Shown piece after piece: positions 9,401 through 17,207 of a stretch of DNA of 64,000 nt. This stretch comes from Rubripirellula reticaptiva. Its GTDB lineage: Bacteria; Planctomycetota; Planctomycetia; Pirellulales; Pirellulaceae. Made by a program: the position numbers and the translations under genes. Each line of letters starts with the position of its first letter. Position 1 is the stretch's first letter. A model generated the notes under the pieces. The model had not been told where the DNA came from. It was given only the letters and a program-made list of their open reading frames with translations, and searched no databases. The stretch lies in the NCBI RefSeq assembly GCF_007860175.1, contig NZ_SJPX01000001.1, forward strand, positions 1,116,001 through 1,180,000, given 5' to 3'.

Positions 9401-12072
9401 GACGGCGGCAGCACGGTTGCGTCGGGGTTGGCAGGATCCAGCGGTGACGTTTGTAAGATTGTGCCACGGACACCACCAACAAAGTTAGCTTCACCGAAGT
9501 GATCCAGTGATCGTTCCAAAAAGAACATCGATTCGGGCAGGTGCGGTCCAAAGCCATAAAGTTCAAGCAAGTCTCCGCTGCTGTCACCGGATGATTCCAC
9601 GGCGGTTCCGATGATCCAGTCGTCGGGGCTGCTGCCGACCGACTCGCCAACACGTGCGACATAGCCGCTGCCGTTGGAAACGACGATCGGTGTCCCCGGT
9701 TCGACGGTGCGCAGCGTCGGGTCTTCGGATAGTTCTTGTTCGGCCAACAGGATTTGGCCGTAAGCTTGTTCGCCGTTGCCGACAAATGTGTGTGCTGAAA
9801 CCGAGTCCAATACGGTCCAGTTTGATTTCACGCCATCAGGATCGGCCAAGCCGTCGTCGTCCAAGTCGATATCGTCGCCAATGCCTGGTGCGATTTCGGA
9901 CCGAATCAAAAAGAAACCGTTCTGGCCGATCAACGTCCCACCGATCCGGCCATCATTTGTATCGATGTCCGAGTAAATGCCATTGGGCAAACCAGCAAAT
10001 CCATTTCCGGTGCTGGTCAATACAGCGCTGCCCGCGGCAATCGCATGGGGACTGTCGAATTGCGAAAGCACTAAGTAGCCATTCGCGCCAAGTGATTGGT
10101 TGCTGAGGTCAAAGATCTCTTGGATTTGTCCTTGGGTATTGTCGTCTTCGCTGACCACGACCAGGTATGTATTCGAAGGGAGTTGCCCACCCGGCAAGCC
10201 ACGCAGTTCGACCAATTGATCGGTGTCACGGCTAGCAAACAACGGATCAAGCACGAGTTCGCTGATCACGGTGGGGTAGTCGGTTTCGACATCGCGGGTT
10301 GGTTTGACACGGGTGATGCCAAAGTCCACCGAAACCAGGTCGGTATCGCCGACGGTCAGACGATGCGGATTGTTTCCGCGCGTGGTGTAGAACAACGACT
10401 CCGCTGGGGTGCGCGACGACGCTTGAAAACCGTCGCTGATCGCTCCGGTTTCGGGATCGACTTTGATCACGGACGTTCTGGCATCGTCGCCCTGATCGAA
10501 CATCACAAAATCGGTGCCGTTGAATGCCAGCGACCAACTGTCCAGCGGGCGAGAAGCGGTGCCAAGAATGGTGCCGACGCCATCGGTCGTGAATTGGAAG
10601 AATCGGTCGCTGTTGTTATCGAAACCGACAATCCGGTCGCGGACTGGGTCAAAGGTCAAGTCGCTGACATTTGCCAAGTCGATCGTCGCGGCACCATCGG
10701 ATGGAATGCCGGTCGCGACCAAAGAGGGGTAGTACGACGTGCTGCCGCCAACGATGCCCAGGTCGGTCGCCTTGCCTGTGACCGGATCGACCGAACCGAT
10801 TTGAATCGTCGAGCTGAAGAAGGATGCGAACAGCGACCCATCATTTGCCACCGTCAACGAAGTGAAGATTGGTGATGATGGAAAACCGCGGTTCGGTGCC
10901 CGGTTAGCGATGCCTGTCTGTGGGTCGAACGTGTAAAGGTGCGATGGGTCGACCATGTAGTGCGTCCCGTCGGGACCGATATCGAAGCCTTGAATTCCCG
11001 AGATTGTTCGCCCTTGGTATTGAATGGGAATCCCGGCATCGACGACACCGGTCGCTAGGTCGATGCTGTGGAAAGTCGATGGGGAACTGACACCGAACAG
11101 GTTGTCGTCGGCACCGAAACTGATCGCGTCGATCGATGTTGACAGCGTCGAGACCGTCACTCCAGAAGATTCCGAGTTGTCAAAGGCAAACTGTTTGATG
11201 TCGTTGCCTTGCAGCCCAAAGATCACACCGTCGCTGCGAACGTCAAGTGTGCTGGCGAACGGCGACAGAAATCCGCGAGTAATTTCGGTGGCCGTTTTCG
11301 TAGCTGTGTCGATGTCATAGAACGTGCTGCCACCGCCCATCCCACGAAGTGCAGCAGTCGAAGCGACCGGCGTCCGCAAGGCTCCCGTTTCCGCGTCAAC
11401 TGTTTTCAAACGCAGCGCACCCGATTCGCGTATCAAGGTATAGATCGTGTCGGTTTCTGCATCGTAAGCCAAACCTGCAACCGTTTCTTTGCCCGTCTCG
11501 GCCAACAATGATTCTTGGCCCGTCAGCGGATCAATCGAATAGATCGCATCGCTATTAAAGTTGATGCCGACAAGCATGCCATCGTTGGTTCGCACTAGAC
11601 CGTGCATGCGCGTGGTCGACGGTGTGCCGATCGTCACCACATCGCCGCTCTCGCTCATTTCAAACAACTGAGTCGGCGCGGGGCCCTCGCCTTCAAAGGT
11701 CGTCAGGTAACCGGTGCCCAGATACGCACGAGGACTGGTTTGATCAGCCGCGTCGGCAAGCACACGAATGTTGTAGTCGCCTGCGCCAAGACTTTCAAAC
11801 TGGTACTGGCCGTTCTCGTCGGTCGATGTGAACAGTTCGCCAATTGCGAATTGGCCGTCGTTGTTAGCGTCGACATAAACGCGCACGTCTGCTGCACCGA
11901 CTTCGGCATCGTTGCGGATACCATCGCCGTTGGTGTCGATGAAGACTTCGCCACCAAGCGAAGCGAGCAAGCAACGCGGTTCAAGAGACTCGAGCATTCG
12001 GCGGCGACGGTCGCGAGTTCGGTTGGCAGTGGCGCGTCGATGGGAATACTTCGAACAAGACGACTTGGACAT
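6496..12072 (-). CDS. Giant secreted LEPR-XLL protein with SdrD-B, lamin-tail-like, cadherin, Ig-like and dockerin segments
   Basis: Extracellular or surface protein of about 1,858 residues. The N-terminus has a basic region followed by RRRMLESLEPRCLLA, the planctomycete LEPR-XLL motif. In order follow: an SdrD-B-like repeat (FIDTNGDGIRNDAEVG, GQYQFESLGAGDYNIRV); a long stretch with propeller-like repeats (about 130-600); a lamin-tail-like domain (about 610-780); a second SdrD-B-like segment (ILADENGNGIQD ... GEYDIVVQSD); five or six cadherin-type repeats with ATDPEGG or DFE motifs; an Ig-like putative domain (RLPSWLNFNPATRTLSGYA); and a C-terminal dockerin pair (DVDANNLVSPVDALRIINFL and DTSGDGFVTAFDALLVINGL). 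Ca2+ binding is expected of the cadherin and dockerin parts. ATG 12072 is preferred; a GTG at 12132 in frame would add 20 residues. Neither has a clear ribosome-binding site. Confidence 0.88.
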   Translation of the reverse strand: MSKSSCSKYSHRRATANRTRDRRRRMLESLEPRCLLASLGGEVFIDTNGDGIRNDAEVGAADVRVYVDANNDGQFAIGELFTSTDENGQYQFESLGAGDYNIRVLADAADQTSPRAYLGTGYLTTFEGEGPAPTQLFEMSESGDVVTIGTPSTTRMHGLVRTNDGMLVGINFNSDAIYSIDPLTGQESLLAETGKETVAGLAYDAETDTIYTLIRESGALRLKTVDAETGALRTPVASTAALRGMGGGSTFYDIDTATKTATEITRGFLSPFASTLDVRSDGVIFGLQGNDIKQFAFDNSESSGVTVSTLSTSIDAISFGADDNLFGVSSPSTFHSIDLATGVVDAGIPIQYQGRTISGIQGFDIGPDGTHYMVDPSHLYTFDPQTGIANRAPNRGFPSSPIFTSLTVANDGSLFASFFSSTIQIGSVDPVTGKATDLGIVGGSTSYYPSLVATGIPSDGAATIDLANVSDLTFDPVRDRIVGFDNNSDRFFQFTTDGVGTILGTASRPLDSWSLAFNGTDFVMFDQGDDARTSVIKVDPETGAISDGFQASSRTPAESLFYTTRGNNPHRLTVGDTDLVSVDFGITRVKPTRDVETDYPTVISELVLDPLFASRDTDQLVELRGLPGGQLPSNTYLVVVSEDDNTQGQIQEIFDLSNQSLGANGYLVLSQFDSPHAIAAGSAVLTSTGNGFAGLPNGIYSDIDTNDGRIGGTLIGQNGFFLIRSEIAPGIGDDIDLDDDGLADPDGVKSNWTVLDSVSAHTFVGNGEQAYGQILLAEQELSEDPTLRTVEPGTPIVVSNGSGYVARVGESVGSSPDDWIIGTAVESSGDSSGDLLELYGFGPHLPESMFFLERSLDHFGEANFVGGVRGTILQTSPLDPANPDATVLPPSPAVGYTILADENGNGIQDTISRSADPNVIVNQILADVGFNPNFVLPTIPLTHAFPGVTISTAGDDNEPINFEVQAVRERNSFITSNNFIYSHVGIDFFSEIRKLRFEFDRPASEVSIVAIGAQNSNNPVYGKLEAYNSNDELIGEITSRPVIGANRQTITVAADDIAYAIAYGSTEVTGSSPFGRLDGFTYKQSEATAVTDENGKYEIKRLFPGEYDIVVQSDPDNPLLGLSSTPIVIDKYENFVVGSNVRPNSIPVVEAEYAITTNENPAIGTSLGTVPATELDGQALTFAILGDNTIGVLIDSTTGELTVGPDTVLDFEASPEVTFDVAITDPFITVITRVTISLTNINEAPVVDQAMFLVTEGTPAGTSLGQVTATDPEGGLGQTISFAIVGGPDQNAFTIDPVSGLVTLVDADAVDFEVAQQLRFVVRVSDDADPAASTEYEQVIQVADQNDPPTIATTEIVTDENPATRLIGQLVASDPDADQTHTFQLLGGTGADLFRVSQSGEVILREGVSIDFEQGNSYTLRVRTIDSGAPPLAAESTITVTINNVDELPVLTTTSATVAEDAVAGDVVATLTSSDPDGAEIATEIALLEGSDAANFAFDPATGILTIAEAANLDFETKPTQTVHFRVTTTGSDTSNIVTYRINLTDANDHPIITTERIVVSELAVPGTLVGRIQVSDPDPNDVATLAVVGGNAADRFTLDSATGFLRVAEEATFDADVESEPLTIEIQVTDGAGLSSTRVINIIVNGVNEAPTFSSDPPASTTLESGVFYEFVIPEGAISDPEGREFFVSVFDQSGRLPSWLNFNPATRTLSGYATPNSVGTHNLTLRAFEPGPLELKTDQTFALTVNAGADALTNKRDRLDVDANNLVSPVDALRIINFLSRYGNNASVSVPRLFSGFVDTSGDGFVTAFDALLVINGLKQIPGNAASGEQFGLPTDDSDDTNDAALTEYLTESSLF

Positions 12073-12559
12073 GGCGAGAACTCGTAAGGAAGTCGGATGA
12101 GAAAGGTGCAAAAGCAATGATCGAAACAACACAAGCGTGCGCGAGCGAGAATGAATTGGCCCACACGATCGTGTGTTGCCACAAAAACTAATACTCGGCG
12201 ACGTCGTCGTCTCGGACTCAAGGGTTAGACGCCTCTAGATGCAGGCGCATCTGGGTTCAGGCGAATCGTGGGTTCAGACAACTTGAATTGTGACCCCGGA
12301 TAATCGTCACAAGCGAATTTGCCTAAACCTTCGTAACGCCCTAGGATAAGTCTCCGGACGGCCCAGAACAACTCAAAAGAAACACTCTTGCGGGTGGTTT
12401 TCGTAATCGTTTGCCTCGACTGGTCCGTCGTCATTTGGATTGTCAGGCCGTTTACCCGCCGGTTTTTCGGCTGACGAAAGTGACACAATGCGTTCGATTG
12501 GTTTATCGAACTGATGCAACGGCATACTCCGGCGGTTTATCCCCAGCGAATCACGAGCG
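12073..12559. other. Intergenic region between divergent genes
   Basis: This stretch separates the divergent LEPR-XLL and exonuclease genes and should hold both promoters. No convincing gene, RNA or strong hairpin was seen. Short open frames here lack ribosome-binding sites and recognisable products. Confidence 0.5.
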
Positions 12560-13690
12560 ATGGAATTCTCTGCTGACTTCACGGCGATCGATTTCGAAAC
12601 GGCCAATCGCCGCCGCGACAGTGCTTGCCAATTGGCGGCGGTCGTTGTTCGAGGCGGCCAAATTGTGGATTCGGCGATGTGGATGATCCGCCCCGAACCG
12701 CTGTATTTCGCCGCCGGAAACATTGAAATTCACGGGATCACGCCCGCAAAAGTGCGTCAAGAACAGCTTTTTGGCGGTCTTTGGTCCGAGATATCGGCGA
12801 AGATTGGCGATGACTGCATCGTTGCCCATAATGCTAGTTTTGACATCGGAGTTTTGATCGCGTGCCTGCGACAGGCTGAGCTTCCCGTCCCCGAGTTGTC
12901 CTTCACCTGCACTCGCGCGGTGGCCCGGCGAACATGGCCGCATCGTCCACGATTCGGGCTCAAACCGCTTGCGGAGTGGTTGGGAATCCGATTTCGGCAC
13001 CATGATGCCCTGGAGGACTCGATCGCTTGTGCCAAGATCATGCTGGCGGCGGGAATCGATCGCGAAGCGGAATCGCTACCCGCCCTCGAAAAAACGCTGG
13101 CGATCAAACGAGGCCAAGCGGGCGAATGGGGTTACCGGGGACCTCGGTCAGGGGCGGCTCGGCGGACTTCTTCATATCGGAAATCGAATCAAGCATCGAT
13201 TACTCGGACGGCTGCACCGATCGCACCCGCGACAACAGCCGGATCGCCGTTTCTCTATCCCGGTCAAACCGTTGGCAGCGTCGGTGAGACCAAAGCGGGG
13301 TTCACGCGATCGGCGAAGTCGATGGGGAGAGTTGTCCTTTCGCCCGTTTCGGCATCGATCGATGTCCCGGCAATTGACGTGCAACGGTTGATGATCCGGG
13401 CTGAATTCATCCGGCCGCTCGACGGGCAATGCGTTGTTTTCACCGGTCGGCTGGGCAGTCTCAGTCGCCTGGAGGCCGAGCGTTTGGCGACTCGCTTGGG
13501 GGCCGTTTGCCAACCGGACGTGGATGATTCGACCTGTCTATTGGTGCGCGGTCAGCCTGATTCCGTTGCTACGATCAGCGAAAAAGAAGCAGCAGTTCAT
13601 CACCGAGTTGATGCGGGGCAATCAATCCGGATTGTGGACGAGGCCGAGTTTTTGGGGCTGGTCATCGCTCCAACGCCTGGAAGTGCCTGA
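12560..13690 (+). CDS. DEDDh 3'-5' exonuclease fused to a C-terminal BRCT domain
   Basis: Protein of 376 residues. Residues 6-170 form a DnaQ/PolC-epsilon type exonuclease: Asp11 and Glu13 in AIDFETAN, Asp95 in AHNASFDIGVL, and His148 and Asp153 in HHDALEDSIACAKI complete the DEDDh set. Residues about 200-290 form a low-complexity linker rich in Ser, Thr, Ala and Pro. Residues about 295-376 form a BRCT domain like that at the end of NAD-dependent DNA ligases (CVVFTGRLGSLSRLEAERLA, then LLVRGQPDSVATISEKEAA, and a late IVDEAEFLGLV). The pairing suggests a DNA-repair or replication-coupled nuclease rather than the replicative proofreading subunit. It is monocistronic and starts at ATG 12560. Confidence 0.88.
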   Translation: MEFSADFTAIDFETANRRRDSACQLAAVVVRGGQIVDSAMWMIRPEPLYFAAGNIEIHGITPAKVRQEQLFGGLWSEISAKIGDDCIVAHNASFDIGVLIACLRQAELPVPELSFTCTRAVARRTWPHRPRFGLKPLAEWLGIRFRHHDALEDSIACAKIMLAAGIDREAESLPALEKTLAIKRGQAGEWGYRGPRSGAARRTSSYRKSNQASITRTAAPIAPATTAGSPFLYPGQTVGSVGETKAGFTRSAKSMGRVVLSPVSASIDVPAIDVQRLMIRAEFIRPLDGQCVVFTGRLGSLSRLEAERLATRLGAVCQPDVDDSTCLLVRGQPDSVATISEKEAAVHHRVDAGQSIRIVDEAEFLGLVIAPTPGSA

Positions 13691-13886
13691 ACCGTAGCCA
13701 CATGATGTAACCACATGACGGCATCTGTTTGTCATATTTGTTGCGCATCGCCGCTCGCACTGTGGGCTCTGGTTTCTTGGGCCACAGGAACGCTACCTGG
13801 CCTTCGAACACTGCAACAAACGGTGTCACGAACATCGAACTGGCACACTACCGAACTCGCCCAACACCAGAAACTTGGCTCGATCA

Positions 13887-14912
13887 ATGAAATTGCGAAC
13901 CACTCTTGCGCTTACGATATTAACGGTCGGATTGACGCTGATCGGCGGAATCAGCGTCGGATCGGCTGTTGCCGACGACCAAAATCAAAACCAAGACGAA
14001 CAAGAAGACCAAGTGCAAGATTCTGATCAAGACGAGCCCACCGTTTCTCAGCGGTTCAATCTGCCGATCAAAACGGGTGGCGGCACTCAGTTGTGGACCG
14101 ATCATGTTTATCGAAGTGGTTGTCGAATCCAACAAAATTCGTTGACTGGCCATTGGCGACTGATCGACGAACAGGATGTGCGACGCGCGTGGGGGAGTCG
14201 TGACGCTTGTCAATTAGAACTGGATCGACTGAAACCGTTGATTGCAGGTGTGCCAACCGTGCCGCGACACGTTGTGGTTCTGTTGCACGGATTGATGCGA
14301 ACTCATCATTCGATGAAGCCGCTTGAAACGACGCTGTCCAAAGCAGGTGTCGATGAGGTGATCCGGTTCGCGTATGCGTCGACACGAAGTTCGATCAGTG
14401 ATCACGCCGCGGCACTTCGCGAAGTGATCGAAGCGATGCCTGCCGATACCCAGTTCAGTTTCGTCGGGCATAGCATGGGCAACATCGTCGTGCGTCACCT
14501 GTTGGGAGACTTGCAACGCGACGGTGATCCTGCGGGTGTGATTCCCCGTTGTCGTTCGATGGTCATGCTGGGCCCACCCAACCAAGGTGCCGCGATCGCT
14601 CGTCGATTGGCTCCGACCGGACTGTACGGATGGATTACTGGCAAGGGCGGGTTAGAGCTGGGGCCGCAATGGGCTGATTTTGAATCAAAGCTGGCCACGC
14701 CATCGTTCCCGTTCATCATCGTCGCCGGCGATGTTTCCGACGGCCGGCTGCAGAATCCGCTGGTCGACGGATCAAGCGATTTTGTGGTCAGTTTGGACGA
14801 GGCGAAACTAGACGGGGCTGAAGCGATTCACACGGTGCCAGTGCTTCACAGTTTCCTGATGAACGATGATCGTGCGAACGAGTTGACGGTGAATTACGTG
14901 ATGGCGCATTAA
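13887..14912 (+). CDS. Secreted alpha/beta hydrolase (lipase/esterase-like)
   Basis: Protein of 341 residues from ATG 13887. A TTG 12 bases upstream is in frame but is the weaker start. The N-terminus is a signal peptide (LALTILTVGLTLIGGISVGSAVA), followed by an acidic Gln/Asp/Glu-rich linker at residues 30-50. The hydrolase core has VVVLLHGLM as the oxyanion loop and the nucleophile elbow GHSMGN with Ser196. A late Asp in FVVSLDEAKLD and His in VPVLHSFLMND are likely to complete the triad. The order resembles PGAP1/triacylglycerol-lipase-like proteins; the substrate is unknown. A perfect hairpin follows at 15006. Confidence 0.85.
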   Translation: MKLRTTLALTILTVGLTLIGGISVGSAVADDQNQNQDEQEDQVQDSDQDEPTVSQRFNLPIKTGGGTQLWTDHVYRSGCRIQQNSLTGHWRLIDEQDVRRAWGSRDACQLELDRLKPLIAGVPTVPRHVVVLLHGLMRTHHSMKPLETTLSKAGVDEVIRFAYASTRSSISDHAAALREVIEAMPADTQFSFVGHSMGNIVVRHLLGDLQRDGDPAGVIPRCRSMVMLGPPNQGAAIARRLAPTGLYGWITGKGGLELGPQWADFESKLATPSFPFIIVAGDVSDGRLQNPLVDGSSDFVVSLDEAKLDGAEAIHTVPVLHSFLMNDDRANELTVNYVMAH

Positions 14913-15005
14913 GAACGACGAAATTTGTGTCGGAAAGATTCGCCGAACGTCGTCGACACACAGCAACTTTGAGGCTTTGTAGCAATGACCTGCCTATCAA
15001 TGCAA

Positions 15006-15033
15006 AACGCAGGCGTCGATTGACGCCTGCGTT
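15006..15033. terminator. Perfect 12-bp hairpin downstream of the hydrolase gene
   Basis: The arm AACGCAGGCGTC and its complement are separated by GATT. The plus side lacks a T run and the minus side has only four T residues, so it may be a weak terminator or an RNA-stabilising 3' hairpin for the hydrolase transcript. Confidence 0.55.
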
Positions 15034-15174
15034 CGCTTAGAATGACACTTTCATCACGTGAAAGTTCAAATGAATGTTCTCGCAGCGCCGTGTAACCGAC
15101 CAAAATGAAATCCGTGCCGATGGCATGGGCGTCGATGTGGGCTAAAAATCCCTCTGCGGCGAACAGCGAGAAAA

Positions 15175-15180
15175 TATAAT
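15175..15180 (+). promoter_or_regulatory. Candidate -10 box for the 664-residue protein gene
   Basis: A perfect TATAAT lies 33 bases before the start codon at 15213. No good -35 hexamer is visible at the usual spacing, so this is a suggestion only. The AAAGG at 15198-15203 then serves as ribosome-binding site. Confidence 0.35.
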
Positions 15181-15212
15181 CCCTAGGCGATTTCCATAAA
15201 AGGCCAATCTTC

Positions 15213-17207
15213 ATGACTTTTTCGCAAACGTCTCGGGTTCCCGAATTGTTGCGAATCGGCCCGCAGATCGCGTTGTTGCCCGTCGTACACGGCAGCGGCC
15301 AATTTGCATTGACGGTTCGCCGCTGGATGTTGGAAGAGTCGTTTGACTGCGTGGCGGTGCCGCTGCCGGAATCGTTTCGCGAAGCAGTCGAAGAGTCTGT
15401 TTTGGACTTGCCGACGCCGTCGATCGTCATCCAGCCTGCGATGTCAACGTTCAAGCCCGACCAAGAGAGTTGGGCACCGACGACGTGGACTGGTGAAAGC
15501 GACGACAACGGAAACGAATCAGACGAAGACGAAGATGAAGAATCGGTGCCCCTCAGTTATGTGCCGGTCGATCCCTGCCAGGGAGTCATCATGGGAATTC
15601 GCGCGGCGATGGGCGAACACATCCCGCGAGAATTCATCGATTTAGAAACTGATCGTTTTCTTCCTTACGCGACCGTGATGCCAGATCCATTTGCGGTGCG
15701 GCATGTGTCGCCCGAAAAATTTGCAGCCGCGGTGTTGCCAAGCATCACGCGTCCGCCGGATCAACAGACTCGCGACCGGATGATCCACATGGCGATCCGG
15801 TTGATTGAGTTGGAAAAACGATACGACAAGATTCTGATCGTCACCAGCGTGTTGCATTGGCCATGGATCCGTGAAGCCTACCATCAACTCAAGGACGGAA
15901 CCTTGGGGTCGAACGTCGCCGTTTCGTCGTCGGTGATCGAAAAACCTCAGCATGAAGAAGTCTGCTCGCCGATCCGCTATCGCATCGAACCGCGGACGTT
16001 GATGTTCTTGTTCGGTGAACTGCCCTACATCACGAACTTGTATGAACGGGCGCGGGCCGAACTCGAAGACGATGATGACTTGCAAATCGATGGCGTCAAA
16101 GAGTTGTTGTTGGCGGCGCGTGATTCGTACAAAAAGGAACTCGGAAATCGGGCTCGCCGAGTCACTCCGTTGCTGTTGTCAAAGTGTCTGCAGTACATCC
16201 GCAACCTGTCGTTGATTCATCGCCGAATGACGCCTGACTTGATCACCATTGTGACTGCGGCTAAGCAGGTCTTGGGTGATCAGTTTGCGTTGCACGTGGC
16301 GGAACTAGCCAATCAGTATGGTGACCAGACGCAACCGACGGATGTGACCCTATCCAGCGTGACGCTGGGAATCGACCAAGCCCGTTTGCCCGACGGCGAA
16401 GTGGTGCCACTGGTCAGTCGTCTGCCGGGACCACCGATCAGTTGGTGTACCTTGCAATTGCAACGCCGACCGAGCGACTCGGAGAAAGACCGCTGGACCT
16501 ATAAATGGAACCCGTACAGTCAGTGCAGTTATCCGCCGGAAGACGATTTGATCGAAGCGTTTCGGACGCGAGTGATTGATCGGGCTCAGGCGAACATCGG
16601 CAACGATTTGGCACGCACCGAAAAGTTCACCACCAGCGTCAAAGATGGCATCGACATTCGCGACACACTTCGGCACTGGTACGAAAAACAGATCTACGTC
16701 AAAGTGGTTCCGCCGAGTCGCGGGGTGTTGGATGCGTGTGTGATGCTGTTCGATTCGCCTGCCGATCCACGTGATTATCCCTGGCGTACGACTTGGTTCG
16801 CCGAGCACGCGACGGAGTCAACACTGGCTCTGTTTGCGACCAATTTTGAAAAGGAAATGATCGGGCCGGGTATTGGGATGAGCGTCTATGGCGGCGCGAT
16901 GTTCCTGTATCCGCCCGTGACGATTCCCGATGTGTGGCAAGACACGCGGCTCGACTACACCGAGACGCTTGAAGAACGATTGATCGCTGCGGCTTGTTTG
17001 CACAGTCGCGGTCGCGAGATCGCCCTGCTGTCATCGTTGCCGCCGGGCAGCGGCTGGAAACGCCTTGCCCGCCGTCACAAGAAACACCTGGTCCATGTCC
17101 CGTTAACGTCGTTTAGCGATGAACAGGTCCAGCGCCTGCGCATGGTCCACGTGCTCAACGGCAGCGAGGTGCGAAGCTACGCCGAAGATTTCATTCGGCG
17201 TGTTTAG
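15213..17207 (+). CDS. Conserved-looking cytoplasmic protein of unknown function (664 residues)
   Basis: I do not recognise this protein with confidence. It starts at ATG 15213 with AAAGG upstream, has no signal peptide and no membrane helix, and looks globular. Residues 1-90 have an alternating alpha/beta pattern (IALLPVVHGSGQ, then FDCVAVPLPESF), which loosely recalls the TraB/ChaN/EreA-like fold. An acidic insert (about 98-112, mostly Asp, Glu and Asn) follows. The middle (about 165-330) is helical with KILIVTSVLHWPWIREAYHQ. The C-terminal third contains GPGIGMSVYGGAMFLYPPV and ends in a segment naming gene-product turnover-like ALLSSLPPGSGWKRLARRH. No catalytic motif was identified. Its stop codon overlaps that of the convergent gene at 17204. 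Confidence 0.7.
   Translation: MTFSQTSRVPELLRIGPQIALLPVVHGSGQFALTVRRWMLEESFDCVAVPLPESFREAVEESVLDLPTPSIVIQPAMSTFKPDQESWAPTTWTGESDDNGNESDEDEDEESVPLSYVPVDPCQGVIMGIRAAMGEHIPREFIDLETDRFLPYATVMPDPFAVRHVSPEKFAAAVLPSITRPPDQQTRDRMIHMAIRLIELEKRYDKILIVTSVLHWPWIREAYHQLKDGTLGSNVAVSSSVIEKPQHEEVCSPIRYRIEPRTLMFLFGELPYITNLYERARAELEDDDDLQIDGVKELLLAARDSYKKELGNRARRVTPLLLSKCLQYIRNLSLIHRRMTPDLITIVTAAKQVLGDQFALHVAELANQYGDQTQPTDVTLSSVTLGIDQARLPDGEVVPLVSRLPGPPISWCTLQLQRRPSDSEKDRWTYKWNPYSQCSYPPEDDLIEAFRTRVIDRAQANIGNDLARTEKFTTSVKDGIDIRDTLRHWYEKQIYVKVVPPSRGVLDACVMLFDSPADPRDYPWRTTWFAEHATESTLALFATNFEKEMIGPGIGMSVYGGAMFLYPPVTIPDVWQDTRLDYTETLEERLIAAACLHSRGREIALLSSLPPGSGWKRLARRHKKHLVHVPLTSFSDEQVQRLRMVHVLNGSEVRSYAEDFIRRV

Noticed and set aside
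10096-10875. 259-residue plus-strand open frame inside the LEPR-XLL gene
   Set aside because: Shadow frame with no start context or domain; the opposite strand has continuous domain structure.
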